Assembly: GCA_965262235.1 (NCBI GenBank)
Contig: OZ253504.1
Coordinates: 806,001-870,000 of the forward strand
Origin: CATQGW01 sp965262235
GTDB taxonomy: Bacteria > Chloroflexota > Dehalococcoidia > Bin125
DNA: 64,000 bases
Direction: 5' to 3'
Made by a program: the position numbers and the translations under genes. Below the pieces are notes generated by a model. It saw only the letters and a program-made list of their open reading frames with translations. It made no database searches and had not been told where the DNA came from. Shown in pieces: positions 35,019 through 44,150 of this stretch. Each line of letters begins with the position of its first letter. Position 1 is the first letter of the stretch.

Positions 35019-36272
35019 ATGGTTCGTCTCGCAGACCTTCACCCCGACATGGCCAAGAACCTGCTCGGCCTTGAACTCCCCCAGCTCGCCGGCGCCGACT
35101 GGATCACCCCGCCTCCGCTCAACGAGGCAACCATCGCGATCGTCACGACCGCCGGCCTCAGCCGACGCGACGACCGGCCCTTCACCCCCGGCGCACTTGA
35201 GTACCGCCTGATCCCCGGCGACACCAAGCCCGCCGACCTGCTCATGTCCCACCTCAGCGTCAACTTCGACCGCTCCGCCTGGCAGCAGGACCACAACATC
35301 GCCTTCCCCACCGACCGCCTCCGCGAGCTGGCCGACGCCGGCGAGATCGGCGGCGTCGCTCCGCATCACTACTCATTCATGGGCGCACAGCCCCAGCCGG
35401 CCCGCCTCGAAGAGGTCGGTGAAGAAGTCGGCCGCCTGCTCCGCGAAGCCGATGTCGACGCCGCCTTCCTCACACCCGTTTGACCCTTCTGCACGCGCTC
35501 CGTTGGAGCGCTCTCCCACTTCATCGAGCGCCAGGGCGTTGCCACCACCGGCGTCAGCCTGATTCGCGAACACACCGTCGGCATGGCCGTCCCCCGCTCC
35601 ATCGCCGTCCCCTTCCCCTTCGGGCGACCGCTCGGCCTCCCCGACCAACCCGACCTCCAGCGCGACATCCTGCGCAAGTCCCTCGCCCTGCTCAACACCG
35701 CCACCGAATCGACCGTCGTCGACTACGAATACGACCAACCGATCGGCGATCCCGCCGGCGAGTGGGCCTGCTCCATCATGCTCCCCCAGCCTGAGATCAC
35801 CGACGAAGCCGACGCCCTCATCCAGGGCCTGCTCAACGAGGTCCGCGCCCTCGCACCGTGGTACGACGAGGCCTTCCGCGCCCGCGGACGCACCACCGTC
35901 GGCGCGACCGGCCTCAGCGCCGATCACATCGAGGTCATGGCCGCCGAAATCGCCGCCTACGCAGGCGGCGCCGACCTCGGCGACGACGCCGAAGAGGCGC
36001 CCGCCTGGGCCCACCCCAACCCGGTCCGGCTCAAGTTCATCGCCGACGATCTCCGCGCCTTCTACCACGAGGCGATCAGCGCCCAGCCCGGCTCGCCGCC
36101 CTCCTCCGATGTCGACCTCAACACCTGGGTCTTCGGTCAGACCGCGCTCGGCGAGGTCATCCGCCTCGTCGCCGACCGCTTCCAGGGGAGCGGCGACCGC
36201 CGCCTCGCCGGCCTCGTCATCGGCCTCATCCCCGGAGGCTTCCGCTCCCGCAGCCTCCGCACCTGGGGCTGA
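35019..36272 (+). CDS. Selenoprotein of the GrdB/PrdB reductase family (in-frame UGA = Sec155)
   Basis: A single 417-residue frame is interrupted only by TGA at 35481-35483, which I read as selenocysteine 155. The frame continues without a break to TGA 36272, and the residues on both sides fit one family: FTPGALEYRLIPGDT, LMSHLSVNFDR, IAFPTDRLRELADAGEIGG, HHYSFMGAQ, then AFLTPV-Sec-PFCTRSVGALSHFIE. PrdB/GrdB selenoproteins have the same order and the same Sec-x-x-Cys centre, from memory at about the same position in PrdB. About 260 residues after Sec form an extension not seen in PrdB. GGAGG lies 6 nt before ATG 35019. A SECIS-like hairpin follows the UGA. The substrate is unknown and no Grd or Prd partner is nearby. 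Confidence 0.88.
35484..35514 (+). promoter_or_regulatory. Bacterial SECIS-like hairpin after the Sec codon
   Basis: A perfect 7-bp stem, GCGCTCC (35495-35501) with GGAGCGC (35505-35511), closes a GTT loop that begins 18 nt after the UGA. Published bacterial SECIS rules, as I recall them, ask for a short apical loop with a G in the first two positions, 16-37 nt from UGA; this satisfies them. SelB binding is inferred. Confidence 0.8.
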
Positions 36273-36302
36273 CAACGCCGATCGCCCAACCCGGCTGACG
36301 CG

Positions 36303-36430
36303 CCAAGCAACCTCCAAACAACCGTGATCCTCTCTTCGCCCGCTATGCGCGGGGAGATGTCGCGAAATTGGATCCCCTCTCCCCCCGCTTCGCGGGGGGA
36401 GATGTCACGAAGTGACAGAGGGGGGCCCGC
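36303..36430. repeat. Family A palindromic element, double hairpin
   Basis: Begins AGCAACCTCCAAACAA, has one degraded and one intact GC-rich hairpin, then TGTCAC-GAA-GTGACA and AGAGGGGGGC. It lies between the convergent selenoprotein and lipoprotein genes. Confidence 0.65.
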
Positions 36431-36505
36431 CCCATCTCCCCTACGCCCCCGATTCCCCGCACCAACTCCCCCCGCACAGCGACACGCGAGCTGCCCACAG
36501 CCCCC

Positions 36506-38113
36506 CTACCCCCGCACCGGACTCAACGGATCCCCCTCGTCATACGACAGCGTGAAATCCACCCCCACACCCTCCAAATCCCCGCTCAAATCCTCCCCCA
36601 GCGGCTTCGCCCCAAACTCCACCCACGAAACCATCGCCGCCAAGGTCGACGCCGCCTCCAACGCGCTGAAGTTGCAGTGCCCCGCCCGACGCACCGCGCG
36701 CATCGCCAGATTCTCCCCGTAACCCGCCGCCTCGACCAACCGCTGATAGTCCCGGTCCAGATGAATCGGCGTATACAAATCCCCCGTCGTCTTCAGGCAC
36801 AACAGCGGAACCTCCAGCCGCCCGCTCGGCACACCCACACCTGGATCGCTCCGTCGCCCCGCGCCCGAACGCACCCGCACCACCTCCGCGTTCAAGCGCT
36901 CAAGATCAACATCAACCCCATCAGCCCCACCCGACAGCCTGAACTCAAACCCCGTCGTGTCAAACGGAATCTCCGCATCGCCGAGCTCAATCACCTCCCC
37001 CGCCGCAAACGGCGCAGAGCCGATCAGCGTCGGCCACGTCAGCGCACCCACCTCAAACGAGCGCTCCCACTGGTCCGCCAAGCCCTCACGGAACGCCCAG
37101 CGCGGCCCGCCCGTCAGCTCCTCGATCACCGCCGCGAACCGCTCACCATCCCCCGTCAGCTCTAACCGGCCAGCCGCATCAACCTGACCAAGCGCCGACC
37201 CCCACTGAACGAGTCCAACCGCGTCTAACCGCTCCGGCGGCTGCCCGATGAACCACATCGCCAGCGTGTGCCATGCGGCCAGATAGTCCGCCACCCAGAC
37301 ATTGCCCAGCGCCCCGCAGAACGCCACCGCCCCGCTCAGCTCCTCCGGAAACTCCTGCGCCATCAGCTGCGCCGTCGCGCCGCCCATCGATCCGCCCGCG
37401 CAGAACGTCCGCAGCGGCGCCCCGAACAGCTCGCCGACCCGGTCCTTGACCAACAGCAGGTCATCCACCCCCACGCCCGGCACGTAGCCCGAGGACCGAT
37501 ACGTGCTCGTCGCCCAGCCATAGCCCAGACCGATCACCAGCTCCCGCACCGGCATCGAGAAGCTCAGCCGCTCCGTTGGACCCGTCCCGCTCTCATTCAG
37601 CCCCGAAAACCCTTGCGCCCACAGCAGCAGCGAGCCGTTCCACTCGTCCGGGACCTCGATCCGATACCCCGCCCCCTCGATCACTCCCCACTCCGCCCGC
37701 GCCCCGGCGAGCGGCGCGAACTCAGGCTCCTCCATCGAGCAGCTCCCGCACTTCGCGTCCGGCACAAGCCGCCGCCGCCCCGCCACAACCGGCTGGACGA
37801 CCTGCTGCCCAACCTCCTGCTCAGCCACCTCCTGAACGCGAACCTGCTGCTGCGCCGCCTGCACCTCGACCTGCTCCTCCGCCCGCGCTGCCTCCGGAGC
37901 CGCCTCAGCCTCCGGGTCCGGCTCGGACTGCTTCCCACCTGCCCCCTGAACCTGCTCTTGCACCACACCCGCCGCCGCCGGCTCCCCCTCCGGCGACGCA
38001 TCTGGCAGCGGCGGCTCCTCCGACTCCCCGCATCCCACCAGCAGCAGCGCCCCCACACCCGAGCCGATCTTCGCGCCCCGCACCATCAGCTGACGCCGGG
38101 TGAGCGCTGCCAT
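36506..38113 (-). CDS. Tat-type lipoprotein alpha/beta hydrolase
   Basis: A 535-residue secreted hydrolase. From ATG 38113 the N-terminus has a twin-arginine motif (TRRQLMV), a hydrophobic core and lipobox LLVGC, so it is a lipoprotein probably exported by Tat. Residues ~30-115 are a low-complexity Pro/Glu/Gln/Val-rich spacer. The catalytic domain has the nucleophile elbow CAGGSMGGATAQ and a C-terminal His in RAGHCNFSALE. It resembles tannase/feruloyl-esterase-like hydrolases; the substrate is unknown. Earlier in-frame starts would spoil the signal peptide. It is divergent from sucC. Confidence 0.82.
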   Translation of the reverse strand: MAALTRRQLMVRGAKIGSGVGALLLVGCGESEEPPLPDASPEGEPAAAGVVQEQVQGAGGKQSEPDPEAEAAPEAARAEEQVEVQAAQQQVRVQEVAEQEVGQQVVQPVVAGRRRLVPDAKCGSCSMEEPEFAPLAGARAEWGVIEGAGYRIEVPDEWNGSLLLWAQGFSGLNESGTGPTERLSFSMPVRELVIGLGYGWATSTYRSSGYVPGVGVDDLLLVKDRVGELFGAPLRTFCAGGSMGGATAQLMAQEFPEELSGAVAFCGALGNVWVADYLAAWHTLAMWFIGQPPERLDAVGLVQWGSALGQVDAAGRLELTGDGERFAAVIEELTGGPRWAFREGLADQWERSFEVGALTWPTLIGSAPFAAGEVIELGDAEIPFDTTGFEFRLSGGADGVDVDLERLNAEVVRVRSGAGRRSDPGVGVPSGRLEVPLLCLKTTGDLYTPIHLDRDYQRLVEAAGYGENLAMRAVRRAGHCNFSALEAASTLAAMVSWVEFGAKPLGEDLSGDLEGVGVDFTLSYDEGDPLSPVRG

Positions 38114-38241
38114 GCTCGCGAGCGTATCGCCGCCGCGATTGCGACAGCGCAGACGCGCGGGTATGTTCGCAATCGTCACCGAATCCCCTACGAACTCGTG
38201 CACACTCGCTCCGAGCGGCACGCAATGGATGAGCGTCGCCT

Positions 38242-39504
38242 GTGAATATCCACGAGTACCAGGCCAAAGCAATCCTCCGCGCCCACGGCGTGCCTATCCC
38301 CGCCGGCGGACGCACCACCACCGTCCGCGACGCGCGCAGCATCATCCGCGAACTCGGCGGCAAGGTCGTCGTCAAGGCCCAGGTCCACGCCGGTGGCCGC
38401 GGCAAGGGCCGCGTCGTCGCTACTGCCGGAAGTACCGCCGAGATGTACGAACGCCTCGAAGCCGACCCCGCCAACGTCGAAGGCGCCGTCGTCGGCCCCC
38501 GGCGCGGCGGCGTCCGCCTCGCCGAGGGCATCGAGAACGCCCTCGAGGAATACCGCGGCCTCGCCGGTCACTTTCTCGTCACCCACCAGACCGGCCCCGG
38601 CGGCGCAAAGATCTCCAGCGTCCTGATCGAGGAACAGACCGATATCGCCTCCGAGTTCTACGCCGCCGTCCTGATCGACGGCAGCATCGGCAAGCCCGTC
38701 GTCGTCGCCTCCACCGAAGGCGGCCAGTCCATTGAGGAGGTCGCCGCCGAAAAGCCCCGCGCCATCATCCGCCAGCCCGTCGACCCCGATGTCGGCTTCC
38801 CCGCCTTCCGCGGCCGCCAGCTCGCACGCCGCCTGCGCCTGCCCTCCTCCGCCATCCGCCCCACCGGCGAGCTCTTCGCCGGCCTCTACCGCACCTTCGT
38901 CGACATCGACGCCACACTCGTCGAACTCAACCCCTTCTGCCTCACCGGCAACGGCGGGATCATCGCCGTCGACGCCAAAATCAACATCGACGACAACGCC
39001 AGCTTCCGCCAGCCACTCGAAGACCTGCGCGACCTCTCGCAGGAAGACAAGATGGAGATCGAGGCCGAAAAGGCCGGGATCGGCTCCTACATCAAGCTCG
39101 ATGGCAACATTGGCTGCATGGTCAACGGCGCCGGCCTCGCCATGGCCACCATGGACTCGATCATGCTGCACGGCGGCGAGCCCGCCAACTTCCTCGACAT
39201 CGGCACCGTCAACCGCGTCGACCGCGTCATCTCCGCCCTCCGCATCATCCAGCAGGACCCCGCTGTCAAGGCCATCCTGATCAACATCTTCGGCGGCCTC
39301 GCCCGCGTCGACATCGTCGCCGAAGGCGTCGTCGCAGCCGTCAAGCAGCTCGGCATCACCCAGCCCATCATCGTCCGGCTCAACGGCTCCAACGTCGCAG
39401 AGGGCCGCAAAATCCTGATTGAGTCCGACATCACCGTTGAATCCGCCGACGAGCTCGCCGAAGCCTCACGCCTCGCCGTCGCAGCCGCCGCCCAGCAGCA
39501 GTAA
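38242..39504 (+). CDS. sucC: Succinyl-CoA ligase, beta subunit (SucC-like)
   Basis: A 420-residue ATP-grasp subunit that makes succinate and ATP or GTP from succinyl-CoA in the TCA cycle. It opens NIHEYQAKAILRAHGVPIP; KAQVHAGGRGKGRVV binds nucleotide, and ILINIFGGLARVDIVAEG near the C-terminus is the ligase-CoA domain. GTG 38242 is the start. It is longer than E. coli SucC (388), with extra residues around the middle of the ATP-grasp part. Malate-CoA ligase MtkA is a related alternative. Confidence 0.93.
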   Translation: MNIHEYQAKAILRAHGVPIPAGGRTTTVRDARSIIRELGGKVVVKAQVHAGGRGKGRVVATAGSTAEMYERLEADPANVEGAVVGPRRGGVRLAEGIENALEEYRGLAGHFLVTHQTGPGGAKISSVLIEEQTDIASEFYAAVLIDGSIGKPVVVASTEGGQSIEEVAAEKPRAIIRQPVDPDVGFPAFRGRQLARRLRLPSSAIRPTGELFAGLYRTFVDIDATLVELNPFCLTGNGGIIAVDAKINIDDNASFRQPLEDLRDLSQEDKMEIEAEKAGIGSYIKLDGNIGCMVNGAGLAMATMDSIMLHGGEPANFLDIGTVNRVDRVISALRIIQQDPAVKAILINIFGGLARVDIVAEGVVAAVKQLGITQPIIVRLNGSNVAEGRKILIESDITVESADELAEASRLAVAAAAQQQ

Positions 39505-39583
39505 GTAGCAACGGCAAGAAGTAGCAACGGCAAACCCGCCAAGCGGCCCAACCGCCCGACCCAAACGAGTTGAAGGTCCCCAC

Positions 39584-40486
39584 ATGAGCATCCTTCTCAA
39601 CCGCCGCACCCGCGTCATGATTCAGGGCCTCGGCAACGAGGGTCAGAACCAGATCCGCCGCTCCCTCGCCTACGACACCAAAGTCGTCGCCGGCGTCCAC
39701 CCCGGCTTCCGCGGCGGCACCAGCTTCGAGGGCTTCCCCGTCTTCCCCACCGTGCAGGACGCCGTCAAGCGCACCGACGCCAACTGCACCATCATCTACG
39801 TCCCCGCGCCCGGCGCAGCCGACGCCATCCTCGAAGCCGTCGACGCGGAAATCCCGCTCGTCATCTGCATCACCGAAGGCGTCCCGATCCACGACATGGT
39901 CCGCGTCCGCCAGGCGCTCGCCAGCTCCAAGAGCCGCCTGATCGGCCCCAACTGCCCCGGCGTCATTCACCCCGCCTCCAGCTGCCGCGTCGGCATCATG
40001 CCGACCGACATCTTCCGCACCGGCCGCGTCGGCGTCGTCTCCCGCTCCGGCACCCTCGTCTACGAAGCCGTCGACCAGCTCACCCGCGCCGGGATCGGCC
40101 AGTCCACCTGCGTCGGCGTCGGCGGCGACCCCATCATCGGCACCCAGCAGGTCGAAGCCCTGCGCATGTTCAACAGCGACCCCGAAACCGACGCCGTCGT
40201 GCTCATCGGCGAGATCGGCGGCACCGCCGAGCAGGCCTCCGCCGCATTCATCAAGCGCCGCATGAACAAGCCCGTCGTCGCCTTCGTCGCCGGTGCCACC
40301 GCCCCTCCCGGTCGCCGCATGGGCCACGCCGGCGCGATCATCGAGGGCAAGCACGGCACCGCCGAAGCAAAGCTCGCCGCCCTCGAAGAAGCCGGCGCCG
40401 TGATCAGCCGCAGCCCCGCCGAGATCGGCTCGACGATGGCCCGGGTCCTCCACGAGCACGGCCTCGAAGCCGCGATCAACGGCTAG
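39584..40486 (+). CDS. sucD: Succinyl-CoA ligase, alpha subunit (SucD-like)
   Basis: A 300-residue partner of SucC carrying the CoA-binding Rossmann fold (VMIQGLGNEGQNQIRRS) and the phosphorylated His248 in GRRMGHAGAIIEG. GPNCPGVIHP is intact. It begins 79 bp after sucC, in a typical sucCD pair. The gap has a short direct repeat (AGTAGCAACGGCAA, twice). Confidence 0.95.
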   Translation: MSILLNRRTRVMIQGLGNEGQNQIRRSLAYDTKVVAGVHPGFRGGTSFEGFPVFPTVQDAVKRTDANCTIIYVPAPGAADAILEAVDAEIPLVICITEGVPIHDMVRVRQALASSKSRLIGPNCPGVIHPASSCRVGIMPTDIFRTGRVGVVSRSGTLVYEAVDQLTRAGIGQSTCVGVGGDPIIGTQQVEALRMFNSDPETDAVVLIGEIGGTAEQASAAFIKRRMNKPVVAFVAGATAPPGRRMGHAGAIIEGKHGTAEAKLAALEEAGAVISRSPAEIGSTMARVLHEHGLEAAING

Positions 40487-40491
40487 CCCCA

Positions 40492-40722
40492 ATGTCCTCA
40501 CACGACCAGCCTCCAACCGACGACGACCCCTCGATCACCGGCGCGGTCCGCCAGCAGCCCGGCCTCGCCGCACGCGCCGGCCTGCTCGCCCCCCTCCTCG
40601 GCATCGCCCTGCTCGTGATCCTCGGCCTCACCGTCAACGTCTGGCTCGGCGTCGCCGTCGGCTTCGCCACCACCCTCATCGCCCTCCCCCTCACCCTCTG
40701 GCTCCTCTCCCGCCGCCGCTGA
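40492..40722 (+). CDS. Small two-helix membrane protein
   Basis: A 76-residue protein. A polar N-terminus (~25 residues) is followed by two hydrophobic helices (AGLLAPLLGIALLVILGL and LGVAVGFATTLIALPLTLWL) and a basic end RRR. ATG 40492 lies 5 bp after the sucD stop, implying co-transcription. No family was recognised. Confidence 0.72.
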   Translation: MSSHDQPPTDDDPSITGAVRQQPGLAARAGLLAPLLGIALLVILGLTVNVWLGVAVGFATTLIALPLTLWLLSRRR

Positions 40723-40745
40723 CCAACCCCTCCGGTGGCCCAAAA

Positions 40746-40792
40746 CCTCCCTGTAGGGGCGACCCTTGTGGTCGCCCTCCCCGCTCACCGAA
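40746..40792. repeat. GTAGGGGC palindrome, solitary copy
   Basis: Here the arms are GGGCGACC and GGTCGCCC, both strands changed compared with GGGCAACC/GGTTGCCC elsewhere, so pairing is preserved. It lies between convergent genes and could terminate either. Confidence 0.8.
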
Positions 40793-40807
40793 CCTCAGCC
40801 CGTCCGA

Positions 40808-41740
40808 CTAGTCGTCGTCGTCATCATCCCCGTAGCACTCGAGAAACGCGTCCGCCTCCGGCGCCTCGTTCCTCACCTCCTTGCCCTCCACCGACCCCGG
40901 GTCCGCCAGGAACGCCACAATCTCCGCCATCGTCACCGGTCCCAGATCGCCGTCATCGACGATGTTCGTCCCGTGCAGATCCGTGTCCAGCACCACCAGC
41001 CGCGCCGGCGCCGCCGAACGCTCGAAATACCGCTCCGAATACAGATACGCGCACCGATTCGTGGCGCCCACGATGAACAGCTTCGGGACCGTGATCTCGC
41101 CGACCGTCTTCAACCCGTCCAGCCGATCCCAGGTCGTCCCGTCGTATCCGCGGTAGCCGTCCTCCACCCGATTGCGGAAGACGTTCGGGCTCGAAATCGC
41201 CCCTACCGCACGGAACTCGTCGCGATAGGCCGCCACCTGCATCAAACTCGTCCCGCCGAAACTCGCCCCGAAGCCTGCGATCCGCTCCGCCCCCTGATCG
41301 ACCGCGTAGTCGATCGCCGCCTCCCACTCCTGCCAGACATCGGGAACGTCATCGTTCTTCGCGTTGCTGTACACACACGGGCTCTCCCCGTGGCAGCGGA
41401 AGTCCCACACCATCACCCGGTACCCCTCCTCCAGCAGCCGATCCGCCAGACGGTCCCAGGTGTGCCGATGCGTCGGGAACTGGTGACCGAGCAGCACCCA
41501 GTCGTCGCCCGTCCCACGCACCTCAGCGACGAACCGCTCGCCGTCCAACGAGCGCAACACGAATGCATCGCTAACCGTCCCCAGCGCCAGCGGAACCGCG
41601 ATCGCCAGCGCCACCACCAACGCCCCCAACGCCGCCATCGGACCCAGCAGCCGGTGCGTCAGCGCCGATCGCGCAAGCCTCAACAGACGCTCGCCAACCA
41701 TGTTCAGCCGTTCACGCTCAACGATGATTCGCCGCAACAT
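40808..41740 (-). CDS. Membrane-anchored alpha/beta hydrolase
   Basis: A 310-residue protein. An N-terminal hydrophobic anchor (LGPMAALGALVVALAIAVPL) is followed by a hydrolase fold with HQFPTHRHTWDRLADRLLEEG, the nucleophile motif GFGASFGG and a C-terminal acid/His region (VLDTDLHGTN). The end is GDDDDDD, an acidic tail. The start is uncertain: GTG 41746, ATG 41740 and ATG 41701 are all possible with weak ribosome-binding sites. It may act as an esterase or lipase on the outer face of the membrane. Confidence 0.75.
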   Translation of the reverse strand: MLRRIIVERERLNMVGERLLRLARSALTHRLLGPMAALGALVVALAIAVPLALGTVSDAFVLRSLDGERFVAEVRGTGDDWVLLGHQFPTHRHTWDRLADRLLEEGYRVMVWDFRCHGESPCVYSNAKNDDVPDVWQEWEAAIDYAVDQGAERIAGFGASFGGTSLMQVAAYRDEFRAVGAISSPNVFRNRVEDGYRGYDGTTWDRLDGLKTVGEITVPKLFIVGATNRCAYLYSERYFERSAAPARLVVLDTDLHGTNIVDDGDLGPVTMAEIVAFLADPGSVEGKEVRNEAPEADAFLECYGDDDDDD

Positions 41741-41792
41741 TCGCACAGGCTACCGCCCGTCCGGTCGACCGGTCCGCTGCTACGCTCGCTCT

Positions 41793-41882
41793 GGAGGGTT
41801 CGCATAGTGGCCTAGTGCGCCCGCCTGCTAAGCGGGTTCCGGGGAGACTCGGTCGTGGGTTCGAATCCCACACCCTCCGCCA
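41793..41882 (+). tRNA. tRNA-Ser (anticodon GCT)
   Basis: A 90-nt class II tRNA. The acceptor GGAGGGT pairs with ACCCTCC; G73 and CCA follow. Loop CTGCTAA gives GCT (reads AGC/AGT). The long variable arm is typical of serine. Confidence 0.96.
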
Positions 41883-41958
41883 CGGAACCCCCCATTCCCT
41901 CACGTGCCCTCACGCACCCCCATCGAGAGCGCCCCCAAACCCGGCCACGAGACCACCC

Positions 41959-43296
41959 ATGCCTCAGTTTCACATCTGGACCGTCGGCTGCCAGGTCAAC
42001 ACCGCCGACAGCGCCAAGCTCGCCGCCGGCCTCCAGCGCCTCGGCTACGAACAGACCGACCAGCCCCGCGACGCCCAACTCGTCGTGCTCAACACCTGCG
42101 CCATCCGCCAGCACGCCGAAGACAAGGCCAGCGCCAAGCTCGGCACGCTCAAGCGCATGCGCCTCGACCGCCCCGACATGCGCGTCGCGGTCATGGGCTG
42201 CATGGTCGGCCCCAAAACCGTCCGCCGCGATGATCCGCTCTCCAAGCGCTTCCCCTGGGTCGACGCCTGGGCTCAGCCCCAACACTTCGACCCCATCCTC
42301 GACCTGCTCGACCTCCCCCAACTCGAAGACGACGGCGGTGAGTTCTGGCCCCAGATCTTCCCCGATGTCACCAGCCCCACCGCCTACGTGCCCGTCGTCG
42401 AAGGCTGTGACAAGTTCTGCACCTACTGCATCGTCCCGCTCCGCCGTGGACGCGAACGCAGCCGCCCGATCGACGAGATCCGCCGCGAGATCGAGGCTCA
42501 CGTCAAGCGCGGCGTGCGCGAAGTCACCCTGCTCGGCCAGACCGTCGAGGCCTACGGCAAAGACCAACCGGCTGTCGCGCCCGGCACTGACCACGCCGAC
42601 CTCTTCGACCTGATGACCGCCATCCACGACCTCCCAGACCTCCTCCGCATCCGCCAGCTCACCTCCTACCCGCCTGACATGACCGACCGCATCCTCGAAG
42701 GCATGGCCAGCCTGCCCAAGGTCTGCGAAGCCTTCTCGCTGCCCGTCCAGTCCGGCTCCGACGATGTGCTCACCAACATGCGCCGCGGCTACTCCGTCCA
42801 CCAGTTCCGCGAGCGCGTCGAAAAGGTCCGCTCCCTCTGGCCCCATACCGGGATCAGCACCGACGTGATCGTCGGCTTCCCCGGCGAAACCGACGCCGAC
42901 TTCCAGGCCTCCCACGATCTCCTCGCCGAGCTCCGCTTCGACAAAGTCCACGTCGCCGCCTACAGCCCCCGCCCCGGCACCTTCGCCGACCACCGCCAGC
43001 CCGATGATGTCCCCGCCGCGATCAAATCCGAGCGCCTTCACGCCGTCGAAGACCTCCAACGCCAGGTCTCCAGCGAGATCAACTCGACCTACCTGCTACA
43101 GGACGTCGACGTGATCGTCGAACAGTCCAAGCCCGCCGACGACCCGGCCAACGAGCGCCTCACCGGCCGCACCCGCACCACGAAACTCGTCCACTTCGAC
43201 GCCCCGACGGGCCGCTACCAACACGGCGACCTCCTCACCGTGACCGTCACCCGCACCGGCGCCTGGTCGCTCCAGGGCATCCCCGCCAACCCATGA
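41959..43296 (+). CDS. miaB: tRNA-2-methylthio-N6-dimethylallyladenosine synthase
   Basis: A 445-residue radical-SAM methylthiotransferase that modifies A37 of tRNAs reading UNN codons. The N-terminal UPF0004 domain has its three cluster Cys (TVGCQVN, NTCAIRQHA, VMGCMVG). The radical SAM motif is CDKFCTYCIVPLRRGRERSR. VGFPGETDADF and a C-terminal TRAM domain complete it. ATG 41959 starts the conserved core; the open frame upstream overlaps tRNA-Ser and is spurious. It ends in ATGA overlap with nrtR. Confidence 0.95.
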   Translation: MPQFHIWTVGCQVNTADSAKLAAGLQRLGYEQTDQPRDAQLVVLNTCAIRQHAEDKASAKLGTLKRMRLDRPDMRVAVMGCMVGPKTVRRDDPLSKRFPWVDAWAQPQHFDPILDLLDLPQLEDDGGEFWPQIFPDVTSPTAYVPVVEGCDKFCTYCIVPLRRGRERSRPIDEIRREIEAHVKRGVREVTLLGQTVEAYGKDQPAVAPGTDHADLFDLMTAIHDLPDLLRIRQLTSYPPDMTDRILEGMASLPKVCEAFSLPVQSGSDDVLTNMRRGYSVHQFRERVEKVRSLWPHTGISTDVIVGFPGETDADFQASHDLLAELRFDKVHVAAYSPRPGTFADHRQPDDVPAAIKSERLHAVEDLQRQVSSEINSTYLLQDVDVIVEQSKPADDPANERLTGRTRTTKLVHFDAPTGRYQHGDLLTVTVTRTGAWSLQGIPANP

Positions 43297-43964
43297 CCAC
43301 CACCTCCGAGCCTCCTGCACCCGCATCTGCCGGCGTTCGCCACCCCGATGTCGCCGTCCTCGTCGTCATCTTCACCGTCGCCGACGACCGCCTGCAGGTA
43401 CTCCTGATCGAGCGCTCCGCGCCCCCGGAGGAGGGCCTCTGGGCCGTCCCCGGCGGCCGTCTCGAACTCGACGAATCGCTCGACCACGCCGCCGTCCGCA
43501 AGCTCGCCGAGGAGGCCGGCGTCACCGACATCTTCCTCGAGCAGCTCTATACCTTCGGCGACCTCGACCGTTCCTCCGACCAGGGCAGCGTCGCCGTCGC
43601 CTGGTTCGCCCTCGTACACCACCAGCGCGTCACACTCGCCCAGCGCACCGCCTGGCGCCGCGGCTGGTTCCCCGTCGACGAGATCCCCGAGCTCGCCTTC
43701 GAGAACGAACGCGTCATCGAGACCGCCCGCGAGCGCCTGATCAACAAGCTCGAGTACACCGACGCCGCCTACAGCCTCCTGCCCAAAGACTTCACCATGC
43801 GCGAACTCCAGCGCGCCTACGAAGCGATCCTCGGCCGCAGCCTCGACAAGCGAAACTTCCGCCGCCGCATCATGGCCACCGAGTTCATCGCCGCCACCGA
43901 CCAGGTCCGCGCCGACGGCCCCCACCGCCCCGCCCGCCTCTACCGCTTCAGCCAACGCACCTGA
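43293..43964 (+). CDS. nrtR: NrtR-type Nudix transcription regulator of NAD synthesis
   Basis: A 223-residue protein with a Nudix domain (residues ~18-150) and a winged helix at the C-terminus (DFTMRELQRAYEAILGRSLDKRNFRRRI). In the Nudix box, GRLELDESLDHAAVRKLAEEAGV written across positions ~50-72 has Lys where the catalytic Glu of REx2EE normally stands, as expected for a ligand-sensing rather than hydrolytic NrtR. The following nadABC genes and the palindrome at 44061 support a role as ADP-ribose-responsive repressor. It overlaps miaB by ATGA. Confidence 0.9.
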   Translation: MTTTSEPPAPASAGVRHPDVAVLVVIFTVADDRLQVLLIERSAPPEEGLWAVPGGRLELDESLDHAAVRKLAEEAGVTDIFLEQLYTFGDLDRSSDQGSVAVAWFALVHHQRVTLAQRTAWRRGWFPVDEIPELAFENERVIETARERLINKLEYTDAAYSLLPKDFTMRELQRAYEAILGRSLDKRNFRRRIMATEFIAATDQVRADGPHRPARLYRFSQRT

Positions 43965-44060
43965 CATCCGCTGCCCTTCCCTATCTGCGCCCCACGCCGC
44001 ACCGACCGCGCGCAGCCACTTGACAGATCACCCCCAGCTTTGCGACACTCTCCGCATGCC

Positions 44061-44083
44061 GTTAGTGTCAGATAGACACTAAC
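44061..44083. promoter_or_regulatory. Palindromic operator, probable NrtR box
   Basis: Perfect 9-bp arms GTTAGTGTC and GACACTAAC are separated by AGATA. The site lies 67 bp before nadA, and the half-sites resemble NrtR boxes as I remember them. An AT-richer stretch in a GC-rich genome, it should be where the repressor blocks the nad promoter. Confidence 0.85.
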
Positions 44084-44150
44084 TAAACCGATCCCCCGCG
44101 GACCCCGCTGCCGCACCGACCGCACGCGGCCACCTGAGAGCGTTGACGAG

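Noticed and set aside
35481..35483. Ordinary stop codon or frameshift splitting two genes
   Set aside because: The frame is continuous, the flanks fit one family, the next Met is 100 bp later with no ribosome-binding site, and a SECIS-like hairpin follows.
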